A stretch of 17,240 nt of DNA, taken from NCBI GenBank assembly GCA_007131625.1, contig SLQC01000080.1, forward strand, positions 1-17,240. Reading direction: 5' to 3'. This document shows, in pieces, positions 1-6,199 of this stretch (the stretch's first letter is position 1; each line of letters starts with the position of its first letter). The translations under genes were made by a program, and so were the position numbers. Origin of the DNA: Balneolales bacterium. GTDB taxonomy: Bacteria > Bacteroidota > Rhodothermia > Balneolales > Natronogracilivirgulaceae. The notes under the pieces are model-generated. The model searched no databases. It was not told the origin of the DNA and saw only the letters and a program-made list of their open reading frames with translations.

Positions 1-364
1 TGATACTGCTTGTTCAATGTCAAGCATTATTCCCGTTCGTGTTGGCTCATTTAAAATTTTCTTACTTTCGACAGGCTGCATTAAACGGCTTCAGGCTTCA
101 GTGTGATACCAATTTCCTGGATTATTTGCGTCTGACTGGTAAAGGGGTTTCTATGAATCAGTTCATCAGTCTGGCCGGTGCGGTCCAGACGCTGGACTGT
201 CCGAGCGGTGTTTCGTCCTCGTTCTTCCAGTTCTGGAAGTCGGCGCCGCTGCAGCCGGGGATCGTGCACATTTTCAACTCCCATAGTGTCAACATCTATA
301 GCGGGAGATGCCACATCTTTTGGCCGCATCTTTTCCGAAGCGGTTGGAAAGCGAACGATGCCGG
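1..364. other. Stretch without a recognisable gene
   Basis: Open frames exist on both strands here. The most protein-like is a minus-strand frame at 329-81 of 82 residues, charged and rich in Arg, Glu and Gln, with the same orientation as the methyltransferase that ends at 365. I recognise no family in it, it has no convincing ribosome binding site, and the overlapping plus-strand frame at 39-518 runs through the methyltransferase as its antisense shadow. It could be a decayed gene or chance coding space. Confidence 0.3.
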
Positions 365-1012
365 CTACCTGGTTTCCTGCTTGATGGCAACGACGGTTGC
401 AAATCCATGCTTGTGCGGTTTCCCGTGGATGAGATCATCCTCCACCCTCTCCTCATACCGGACAACCCTCAGATTGTATTCCAAAACCAGATCCAGCAGT
501 TCGTTATATCTGAAATAGTGCCTGATCATGTTTGTCAACTCGCTTTGTTCAGGGGAAGATGAAGCGAATCCGGGATCGTCTATCGTATGCACCATGAGAT
601 ACAGCGCCCCGCCGGGTTTCAGCCAGGAAACAATCGAAGGAAGGAGTTTTTGTGTCTGCACAACAGGAATATGGTCCAGTCCCGTTGCTGAAGTTATCAG
701 ATCGAATTGATTTATATCGGCTTTGAATTCCGTGAAATCCATGCAATGTGTTGTCAGGCCAACGGATACGTTTTGGGTTTGTGCGAACTTTTCGAGTTTG
801 TTTATCCCAACTTGAGAGACATCGATGGCGGTGACATCAAATCCCGTTTTTAGCAAAAACAGTGTGTCCCTACCGTCCCCGCAGCCCAGGTCAAGCGCAG
901 ATCCGGTTAAACCCTCCGCCTCAACAAAGTCCTTCAGTTCAACAGACGGCGCGAGTCCAAAATTGAGATCATCACTGGTGGAATAGAATTCGTCAAAGCT
1001 TTTGTATTTCAT
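365..1012 (-). CDS. Class I SAM-dependent methyltransferase (TehB/UbiE-like)
   Basis: Predicted 215-residue cytosolic methyltransferase that would transfer a methyl group from S-adenosylmethionine to an unidentified small molecule. Motif I (LDLGCGDGRD, about residues 40-49) is the glycine-rich SAM loop. An acidic residue in the AID stretch near residue 64 should bind the ribose hydroxyls, and the LKPGG motif that follows beta-strand 5 is near residue 137. The fold and length fit the tellurite-resistance TehB or generic Methyltransf_11/25 groups, but the substrate cannot be read from sequence. I chose the ATG at 1012; an in-frame TTG lies three codons upstream, and neither has a clear ribosome binding site, as is common in this lineage. 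It stands alone, since the next gene on this strand begins at 2703 and the gap holds gene scraps. Confidence 0.85.
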   Translation of the reverse strand: MKYKSFDEFYSTSDDLNFGLAPSVELKDFVEAEGLTGSALDLGCGDGRDTLFLLKTGFDVTAIDVSQVGINKLEKFAQTQNVSVGLTTHCMDFTEFKADINQFDLITSATGLDHIPVVQTQKLLPSIVSWLKPGGALYLMVHTIDDPGFASSSPEQSELTNMIRHYFRYNELLDLVLEYNLRVVRYEERVEDDLIHGKPHKHGFATVVAIKQETR

Positions 1013-1147
1013 CCTGTACAATCAATAAATCAACATTTCCGGGGGATTGTGCCCAAAGCGCGAAGTATCTCCGGCATCGGATGAGCGGAACGGCTGCGAA
1101 ATAGAGGGTGCCTTCTCATCCAGCACGATTTCAACTTCAGATTCTCC

Positions 1148-1189
1148 TGCATATGTCGACAGTTTCGGCACGTTGTTTGCATATGTCGA
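1148..1189. repeat. 12-bp direct repeat, 30 bp apart
   Basis: The 12-mer tgcatatgtcga occurs at 1148-1159 and again at 1178-1189, an exact direct repeat with a 30-bp period (about three helical turns). It lies in non-coding DNA about 135 bp upstream of the methyltransferase start. It could be a pair of regulator binding sites or the end of a lost insertion sequence; nothing else nearby decides between these. Confidence 0.5.
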
Positions 1190-1249
1190 AATTTAACGAA
1201 TTTTTCGATATCTATACCTGTCCCATCCCCATAAACCCCCGGATTTCAT

Positions 1250-1375
1250 GACCTGTCACCCGGACCGACCCGTAACAACCTCCCCCTGCTGCCTCCGAAG
1301 GCCGGCATAGAATCCCCTGAAGTGCTGAAGATGGCAATTGCAGCCAACAGGTCGGTAGAGAAAAATTGTATCTGA
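1250..1375 (+). pseudogene. Fic_N domain fragment (Fic-family AMPylase remnant)
   Basis: In the plus frame ending at the TGA at 1373-1375 the translation contains NNLPLLPPKAGIES followed by a PEVLKMAIAANRSV segment. This matches the start of the Fic/DOC N-terminal domain, which typically reads YNxLPxLPP, then an acidic Glu-Thr-like turn, then a helix of the ANRALAELKG type. The homology breaks off at the point where LAELKG is expected, and a stop follows. The Fic core with its HPFxxGNGRxxR motif is absent from the window, and no start codon fits the frame. It is therefore a small 5' scrap of a Fic adenylyltransferase gene, not a working gene. Confidence 0.6.
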
Positions 1376-1387
1376 ACAGGCCGCTGT

Positions 1388-1556
1388 TCAATCTGTTATC
1401 GGGTAACTGATCTGTTGAGAGGGTTTGCTCGTACGACACAGACGGGCGAAATAACCGGTCAGGCTTATACCGTCGGCCACCGTAGAGGTAAGGATGATCA
1501 GCTCCCTGAATTTGAGCTCCATGAGTTTGTTATCCGGTGTAGCCGTTTTAAATCAT
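1388..1556 (-). pseudogene. Probable AraC-family regulator fragment
   Basis: A minus-strand frame of about 55 codons, closed by a TGA at 1390-1388 and opened by stops just upstream of 1556, contains the segment NKLMELKFREL, followed later by GYFARLCRTSKPS. This resembles the helical linker between the sensor and helix-turn-helix parts of AraC-type regulators (pattern LLELKFEELLLxx...YFxxL...KPSL). Neither the cupin sensor half nor the DNA-binding half is present. The assignment rests on a short match, so it is moderate at best; the alternative is a chance open frame. Confidence 0.4.
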
Positions 1557-1593
1557 TATTGAAAAATAAATACCGGGCCACAGATTACCCTAT

Positions 1594-2703
1594 TCATTCC
1601 GCGCGCTCAATCCCAAAGGGTTGCGTGTAGGTTCTGCCGCTCTCACTAACGACCACGGCCCGTATAAAACGGGCGTAGTCGGGTACCTCGGCGAGTGAGA
1701 TCTCCGCTTCGTTGTGAATGATCCGGCTGTCGTCTATTTGCGGATCGTGGGTGATCCACTCGAATTCCACAGGTTCGCCGGAGAGAACCAACCGGATCCG
1801 GTCTTCGTTCGATTCAATATTCAAAATACGAATATCGGAAGGCTCGCCCCGCTCTTCAGGGACAAACAGGTAGAAATGCCCGTTGACAATGGCATCGGTA
1901 AAAGTTGCCAGCGAAAGGTCTTCCAGCAGGAAGGTGTTGCGATTTCTCCCCAAATGATCGTTGCCGTGCGTATCGTCGTTTGCAAAGCCCCAGGCAGGCC
2001 GGTCCGGCATGAGACGGTGAAGCACACGGTCCCACTTCGCACGGTCGACCGGGTAACGGTCCACCTGATTATAGATCTCCATGCCGACCAGGTGGTCGAA
2101 GGTTTCGTAGTGATCGACGTACCAGTCGACATCCCGGTCATAGCGGCCCGGATGGAAGAACATGGCGATGCCACCAAGTTCCTCGATCGCCTGAAACGAC
2201 TCCGTCTCTTCTTCCGGCCCGTCGGCGTAATCGGTGTTATAGCTGCCATGATGGTGTGATTTTGATATTTCGCTGCCTTCGACCGACAACATGCCCAGTT
2301 CGTCAGGATCGCGATCCTGCCACTCTTCGTTGGCCCTGTCGCCAAAGGTGCCATCCCTGCAGCCGTGTTCCATGTCCTTGATCTGGTGAAAAATGGCATT
2401 GAGCTCTGTCCAGGGATAAAGTGTTTGCGGGCGGACTTCGTAATGGCAAGTATCGTGATCGGTCAGTGCAAGAATGTGATAGCCCAGATCATGATAATGG
2501 TCTATCGACTCATGAGGGTCGTGGCGGCCGTCAGAATAGGTAGTATGCGTGTGCAGGTTGGCATCGTGGTAGTTGATGGCCTCCCAGTTGACCTCTTCAT
2601 AAGGGTTGATGAAGCGGTCCCGATCTGCAGTGATCCATAGAATGCCAATGACAATGAGAATGGCTGCCAGAACAGCCAGCAAAATGAATTTTATTCGGTT
2701 CAT
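1594..2703 (-). CDS. Membrane-anchored PHP-domain phosphoesterase
   Basis: A 369-residue protein with one N-terminal membrane segment (about residues 6-25), so the PHP domain is likely outside the cytoplasmic membrane, anchored or secreted. The PHP (polymerase and histidinol phosphatase) metal-site motifs are all visible: HTH with a following Asp (H51, H53, D58), DHD (82-84), Glu142, His184 in FFHPGRY, and D244/H246 in DDTHG. A complete tri-metal site suggests an active phosphoesterase or nuclease-like hydrolase of unknown substrate. After about residue 270 the chain has a beta-rich C-terminal region of no assigned function. The composition is strongly acidic. I chose the ATG at 2703 because the hydrophobic anchor starts directly there; the open frame extends upstream to 2823 but reads through a palindrome at 2725-2746. 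It is transcribed alone. Confidence 0.85.
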   Translation of the reverse strand: MNRIKFILLAVLAAILIVIGILWITADRDRFINPYEEVNWEAINYHDANLHTHTTYSDGRHDPHESIDHYHDLGYHILALTDHDTCHYEVRPQTLYPWTELNAIFHQIKDMEHGCRDGTFGDRANEEWQDRDPDELGMLSVEGSEISKSHHHGSYNTDYADGPEEETESFQAIEELGGIAMFFHPGRYDRDVDWYVDHYETFDHLVGMEIYNQVDRYPVDRAKWDRVLHRLMPDRPAWGFANDDTHGNDHLGRNRNTFLLEDLSLATFTDAIVNGHFYLFVPEERGEPSDIRILNIESNEDRIRLVLSGEPVEFEWITHDPQIDDSRIIHNEAEISLAEVPDYARFIRAVVVSESGRTYTQPFGIERAE

Positions 2704-2724
2704 AGGTATTAAAGATAGTTTTTC

Positions 2725-2746
2725 AGAAGGCCTTGCAAGGCCTTCT
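2725..2746. promoter_or_regulatory. 22-bp perfect palindrome in the PHP gene leader
   Basis: The sequence agaaggccttgcaaggcctt plus two final bases (ct) reads the same on both strands over 22 bp, with no mismatch and no spacer. It lies 22 bp upstream of the PHP-gene ATG. It could be an operator for a dimeric regulator or a 5'-UTR hairpin; there is no run of T directly after it on the coding strand, so an attenuator is less likely. Confidence 0.5.
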
Positions 2747-2974
2747 TTGGGGTTTGAGTGTATGATACCCGCCTGAAATTGTCTGAAATGATAACGGGTA
2801 GTAATTCCCCGGCATGAGGACAATACTCCAAAGCCCCCATGTGATTTCTGAGTACCGGGATAGAGAAAACGGTCATGGGACAGGAACTCATATCATATAA
2901 AAGACTGCCGACAAGATTGGACAGCAACCAAATTAGTTTAATAAGCTTTGAATCGCAACTGACTTACCCAAAAC

Positions 2975-3262
2975 CTATAACAACTTGAGAAACTCTTTCC
3001 ACGGCGTTGCCAACATGGTTACAGTGTCAGATCGCCCATAGGATCGAATGATCATGGACGCCTTGTCAACCTGACCGGGATCTTTTGATTCCAATATATC
3101 CACCACATCATATTCCCCTTTTACGGCATAGCTGTCTTTCCAGTTTACATCGGGGCACTCTGTCTTGATTTTCTCTTTTACAGTGGCGGCCATTTGTTTA
3201 AAATCATCCGGTTGACTTAACGCATCGGGTGAAATTTTACTCATGATAATGTAGGTTTGCAT
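2975..3262 (-). CDS. GYD domain-containing protein
   Basis: A 95-residue cytosolic protein that begins MQTYIIMSKISPDAL and has the GEYDVVDILES segment that marks the GYD family (PF08734), small dimeric alpha/beta ferredoxin-like proteins distantly related to Dabb/ABM-type barrels. The length is normal for the family and the protein looks intact. The biochemical role of GYD proteins is not established, so no reaction is assigned. The start is the ATG at 3262, preceded by an A-rich leader with no Shine-Dalgarno site. It is separated from the PHP gene by about 270 bp that contains a palindrome but no other gene, and is probably its own transcription unit. Confidence 0.8.
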   Translation of the reverse strand: MQTYIIMSKISPDALSQPDDFKQMAATVKEKIKTECPDVNWKDSYAVKGEYDVVDILESKDPGQVDKASMIIRSYGRSDTVTMLATPWKEFLKLL

Positions 3263-3618
3263 AATTTTTTTGGTTTATGGAGGGTTCCATCCGTTCCTTA
3301 CATACGAATGCGTTGCGTGCGTTGCGTTCAATACATCTTCTACTGCCAAAAACACAATTGCCATATCAATCGTTTGATATAACCCTCGTCCTCTACATCC
3401 TGTTGTTTCTTACCAGACAGGCCTGTGTTTACATAAGTCCCGGAAGAACGATATTATATACAATAGTCATCGAATCGAAATGCATTCTCGCATTCTTGTT
3501 CACGATACCCGACGCAAACAACTTATCATGGATGACCTTGAGGGAGCCATTACCCGGTGCAGATCCGTCATGTTGCTGACGAAGCGAAACGTTAGTTTTC
3601 TTAACAGGAGATATTGTT

Positions 3619-3693
3619 ATGATACACCCGGTTAGTGTGATAAACATCTTATTTATGGTATGGCTCACCTGGTTCACCGTGAATTCTCTGTAG
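3619..3693 (+). CDS. Possible small single-pass membrane peptide (24 aa)
   Basis: The ATG at 3619 follows a strong ribosome binding site, aggag at 3606-3610 with an 8-base spacer, which stands out in a window where most genes lack one. The 24-residue product is almost entirely a hydrophobic segment (VINILFMVWLTWFTV) bounded by His-Pro at the front and Asn-Ser at the end, and it closes with TAG at 3691-3693. Small proteins of this design insert in the inner membrane as regulators of larger partners. It lies 222 bp upstream of a polytopic membrane protein gene on the same strand. No homologue is known to me; it could be a chance open frame. Confidence 0.3.
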   Translation: MIHPVSVINILFMVWLTWFTVNSL

Positions 3694-3843
3694 AGCGCAT
3701 GGGAAAAACTGACCGAACCTTGACATCCTCCCCATTCATTCAGGAACTTCACCATCATGATCTGCTGTTGACAACAGGCATACGGGAGGTCGTAACATCT
3801 TCCCGCTCAGGCAGCTCCTCAGCACAGTCAGAGTATTCCGTAG

Positions 3844-3897
3844 AATCAGGACAATCAGCACGATCAGGACAATCAGTACGATCAGCTCAATCAGCAC
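3844..3897 (+). repeat. 9-bp tandem repeat, six copies
   Basis: Six head-to-tail 9-bp units of consensus RATCAGNAC (for example aatcaggac, aatcagcac, gatcagtac-like variants) fill 54 bp. They end 18 bp before the ATG of the YdjM-type gene, so they form its 5' leader. The unit length, a multiple of three, means open frames through it stay open on both strands (Ser-Gly-Gln type on plus, Ile-Val-Leu type on minus), which explains spurious open frames here. It is probably a slippage product. Confidence 0.75.
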
Positions 3898-3915
3898 AAA
3901 CGGGGCAGAACATCG

Positions 3916-5178
3916 ATGGATCCTCTTGCACATACGCTTTTTGGCGCCACCATGGCCGAGGCCGGACTCAAGCGAAAAACCGTGCTGGCGACCGCCACCC
4001 TGATCATAGGGGCCAATATCCCCGATGTCGACGCCGTGGCCATGCTGATCAGCTCAGATTATGCCCTGCAGGTGCGAAGGGGTTGGACCCACGGCATTCT
4101 GGCACTGATGATCTGGCCGTTTCTGCTGACCGGAATGATGCTCGCCGTCGACTGCCTCCTGCAACGCCGCCAGCATCGAAGAAGCCATCGAGGTAGAGAT
4201 CGAAAGAAATATCCGGATCACCTGACCGGACCGCCGCCGGATTCCGGAACCATGCAACACCCGTCGCAACTCCCGACGGCAGACACCCCGCGAATCGACT
4301 CGCCTCCATCTTCCACCCGATCGAAACACAGCCCGCCGATGCGGCCGGGAGTGCTACTGGGAATCGCATTTCTTGGCGTCTGGAGCCATCCCCTGCTGGA
4401 CTGGCTGAACACGTACGGCATCCGCCTGATGATGCCGTTCAGCGATACCTGGTTCTACGGCGACACCCTGTTCATCATCGATCCGTGGCTCTGGCTGCTT
4501 GCCGGCGCGGGCGTGGTCCTGGCGCGATCGGAGTCGTGGCCGGGCATCAGCGGATGGATCGTGCTCGGCACGGCACTGACGGCGCTGATCACCACCGCCG
4601 ACATGGTGCCATGGGCCGCAAAGATCACCTGGCTGGCCGGGGTCGCCGCAATCATCCTTGTCCGTTGGTCGGGGTGGTATCGCAATGTGGTGCAGCCGGC
4701 CGCGTTCGCCCTGCTGGTCGCCGTTGTGCTCTACGTGACCGTCATGTTTGCCGGCGCAAAGATGACCGCCTGGCATGCCCGCAGCCATCTCTCCGGAGAC
4801 GGGATCGAGATCCGGCAGGTGATGGCCAATCCGCTGCCTGCACGCCCCCTGCTCCGAACCGGAGTTGCGGCTTCGGAGTCCCATTACTACCAGTTCCGGG
4901 TCAACTGGATGCGGCCCGGAAGTTTTGAGCTCATCGGGGTGCCGGTCCCCATCGAAGCGCCGGACCGTATCGTGGAGGCGGCGCTGCGCTCGCCCGACGT
5001 GCAGGGCCTTCGCAACTGGATGCGGTTTCCCGCCTACGAGGTGCGCCGTCTGGATGACGGATGGCGGGTGTTTATCCGGGACCTGCGTTACGCGAACCCC
5101 GAACAGGAATCCCCATCCGGAATCGGTATGGCCGTGGTGGACCTTGATCAGGAGCTGCAGGTGCGCAGGGTGCGTTGA
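3916..5178 (+). CDS. YdjM-family inner-membrane metal-dependent hydrolase
   Basis: A 420-residue polytopic inner-membrane protein of the YdjM/DUF457 group (PF04307, 'LexA-binding, inner-membrane-associated putative hydrolase'). Family marks in order: MDPLAHTLFGA at the start, GANIPDVDAV (about 33-41), RRGWTHGI (54-61), SHPLLDWLNTYG (157-168), YGDTLFIIDPW (181-191), then further membrane segments and a soluble C-terminal domain from about residue 270. The conserved His and Asp residues are those thought to bind metal; the substrate is unknown. Residues 83-143 are an unusually long, hydrophilic, Arg/His/Pro/Ser-rich linker between membrane segments. The start is set by the family N-terminus; only a weak GGGG lies upstream. 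A broken partial copy of this gene, including the linker, lies at 14198-14666. Confidence 0.82.
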   Translation: MDPLAHTLFGATMAEAGLKRKTVLATATLIIGANIPDVDAVAMLISSDYALQVRRGWTHGILALMIWPFLLTGMMLAVDCLLQRRQHRRSHRGRDRKKYPDHLTGPPPDSGTMQHPSQLPTADTPRIDSPPSSTRSKHSPPMRPGVLLGIAFLGVWSHPLLDWLNTYGIRLMMPFSDTWFYGDTLFIIDPWLWLLAGAGVVLARSESWPGISGWIVLGTALTALITTADMVPWAAKITWLAGVAAIILVRWSGWYRNVVQPAAFALLVAVVLYVTVMFAGAKMTAWHARSHLSGDGIEIRQVMANPLPARPLLRTGVAASESHYYQFRVNWMRPGSFELIGVPVPIEAPDRIVEAALRSPDVQGLRNWMRFPAYEVRRLDDGWRVFIRDLRYANPEQESPSGIGMAVVDLDQELQVRRVR

Positions 5179-5221
5179 CTTTTGATGTGTCCGGTTCGCG
5201 TTTCCCTGTCATATTCAGGAT

Positions 5222-5677
5222 TCAGAAGCATCCGAAAAAATGAACTCCGGGTAGTTTTGCCTGTTGATTGCCTGGTAAGGTCCGCCAGAACCTGGTGTTC
5301 AACGGTTTCCGGTCGCACAGCAGTTGCTTTCTCTGCTCTACAATAAGAAAATTCTCCCACAAAGCACCTGTATCGTTTCTGTCGTCAAGCAATTTGAAAT
5401 TTTCTATCATGACATTTCGTATGCCGTTGTCAAAGAAGAAGTATTTTACCGATTTACTTATCTCCTTGCGCGGGTTTCGGCTCAGTGCGGGCAGCCTGAA
5501 AATGACGAATGACTGGTCCAGCAGATCCAGGTATCGCTCGACGGTATCACGGTTTAATCCGAGCTTATGACACAGTTCATGGATGGAGACCTGTGATCCC
5601 ACCTGAGACGAACTCATAACCAGAACCTTCAGCTCAGACAATCATCGTGCAGGATTTTCAAGATTCCTGATGATAAA
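5222..5677 (-). pseudogene. DUF4143 domain remnant of an AAA ATPase
   Basis: The minus frame reads SSSQVGSQVSIHELCHKLG, LNRDTVERYLDLLDQSFVIF, then SRNPRKEISKSVKYFFFDNG and GALWENFLIVEQRK, and later TRFWRT. These are the ordered motifs of the winged-helix and DUF4143 region found at the C-terminus of archaeal-type AAA ATPases often classed as DUF4143 proteins. The ATPase half with its Walker motifs is missing, because the frame meets a TAA just upstream of about 5677. The end also departs from the family directly after FWRT, where a conserved QEIDxIE stretch is expected, and closes at 5222. The only start is TTG at 5641. Both ends are therefore lost and I read it as a gene fragment, although it could still yield a 139-residue product. 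Confidence 0.75.
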
Positions 5678-5733
5678 CGATTATATTACAGAAAAGTGGA
5701 ACGGTCCATAACAAACCACAAGTTTTCTTCCCT

Positions 5734-6105
5734 ATGATTCAGTCCTACCACAACGACATCGAAAAATTTGTCATCGTCGGCGACCGTGTGCTCCTGAAAC
5801 CGCGCGATATGGATAGCCGGACCGAATCCGGCCTCTATCTGCCGCCGGGTGTTGGAAAAAAAGAGCAGATTCAAAGCGGTTATGTTGTGAAGGTCGGACC
5901 CGGGTATCCTACCATTGCCGGACTGGAGAGTGATGAGCCGTGGAAACAGAATCATGAGAAAGTACAGTACATACCGTTGCAGGCGCATGAGGGAGACATG
6001 GCCATCTACCTGCAGGACCATGCCCATGAAATCCAATTCGGCAAGGAGCGCTATGTGATCGTATCTCACTCGGCCATTCTGATGCTGATTCGCGAGAATT
6101 ACTGA
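5734..6105 (+). CDS. GroES-like co-chaperone (Cpn10 family, divergent)
   Basis: A 123-residue protein with the Cpn10 core: GDRVLLKPRDMDSRTESGLYLPP (split in the family as the first beta strands and mobile loop) followed by GYVVKVGPG. Canonical GroES has about 95 residues; the excess comes from an insert after GPG (about residues 60-85, YPTIAGLESDEPWKQ onward) and a short N-terminal extension. The C-terminal beta strand VIVSHSAILMLI is present. No groEL lies next to it, so it is more likely a second, specialised co-chaperone than the housekeeping groES. The ATG at 5734 sits in an AT-rich leader between two minus-strand genes, so it must have its own promoter. Its final codons are duplicated 66 bp downstream. 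Confidence 0.82.
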   Translation: MIQSYHNDIEKFVIVGDRVLLKPRDMDSRTESGLYLPPGVGKKEQIQSGYVVKVGPGYPTIAGLESDEPWKQNHEKVQYIPLQAHEGDMAIYLQDHAHEIQFGKERYVIVSHSAILMLIRENY

Positions 6106-6175
6106 TTCGGGGGATGACCCAGCCGGCTGCAGACCGACACAGGAAATACTCTGAGCCGCGAGAATTACTGATTCG
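6091..6175 (+). repeat. 19-bp direct repeat of the GroES-like gene 3' end
   Basis: The 19-mer cgcgagaattactgattcg is found at 6091-6109, where it encodes the last residues (REN-Tyr) and stop of the GroES-like protein, and again at 6157-6175 in the spacer. The period is 66 bp. The second copy is outside any gene and points to a local duplication or recombination scar between this gene and the convergent receptor gene ending at 6200. Confidence 0.8.
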
Positions 6176-6199
6176 AGGGAATTCACAGGGCGCAACCCC

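Larger units (their letters stand above)
3263..3915. other. Gap with no recognised gene apart from a possible small peptide
   Basis: This 650-bp stretch has overlapping open frames on both strands (plus 3277-3579, minus 3758-3429). None matches a family I know and none has a good ribosome binding site. A 51-codon plus frame from the ATG at 3480 is also unrecognised. The items worth noting are a 24-residue hydrophobic open frame at 3619-3693 and a 9-bp tandem repeat at 3844-3897, listed separately. Confidence 0.4.

Noticed and set aside
39..518. 159-residue plus-strand open frame
   Set aside because: It runs antisense through the end of the methyltransferase, has no ribosome binding site and matches no family.
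3429..3758. 109-residue minus-strand open frame
   Set aside because: No family match, no ribosome binding site, and it partly overlaps a competing plus frame of similar quality.
3844..3897. CRISPR array
   Set aside because: The units are 9 bp, contiguous and without spacers.
4049..4884. Several long minus-strand frames within the YdjM-type gene
   Set aside because: They are antisense shadows in GC-rich coding sequence; the plus frame carries all the family motifs.
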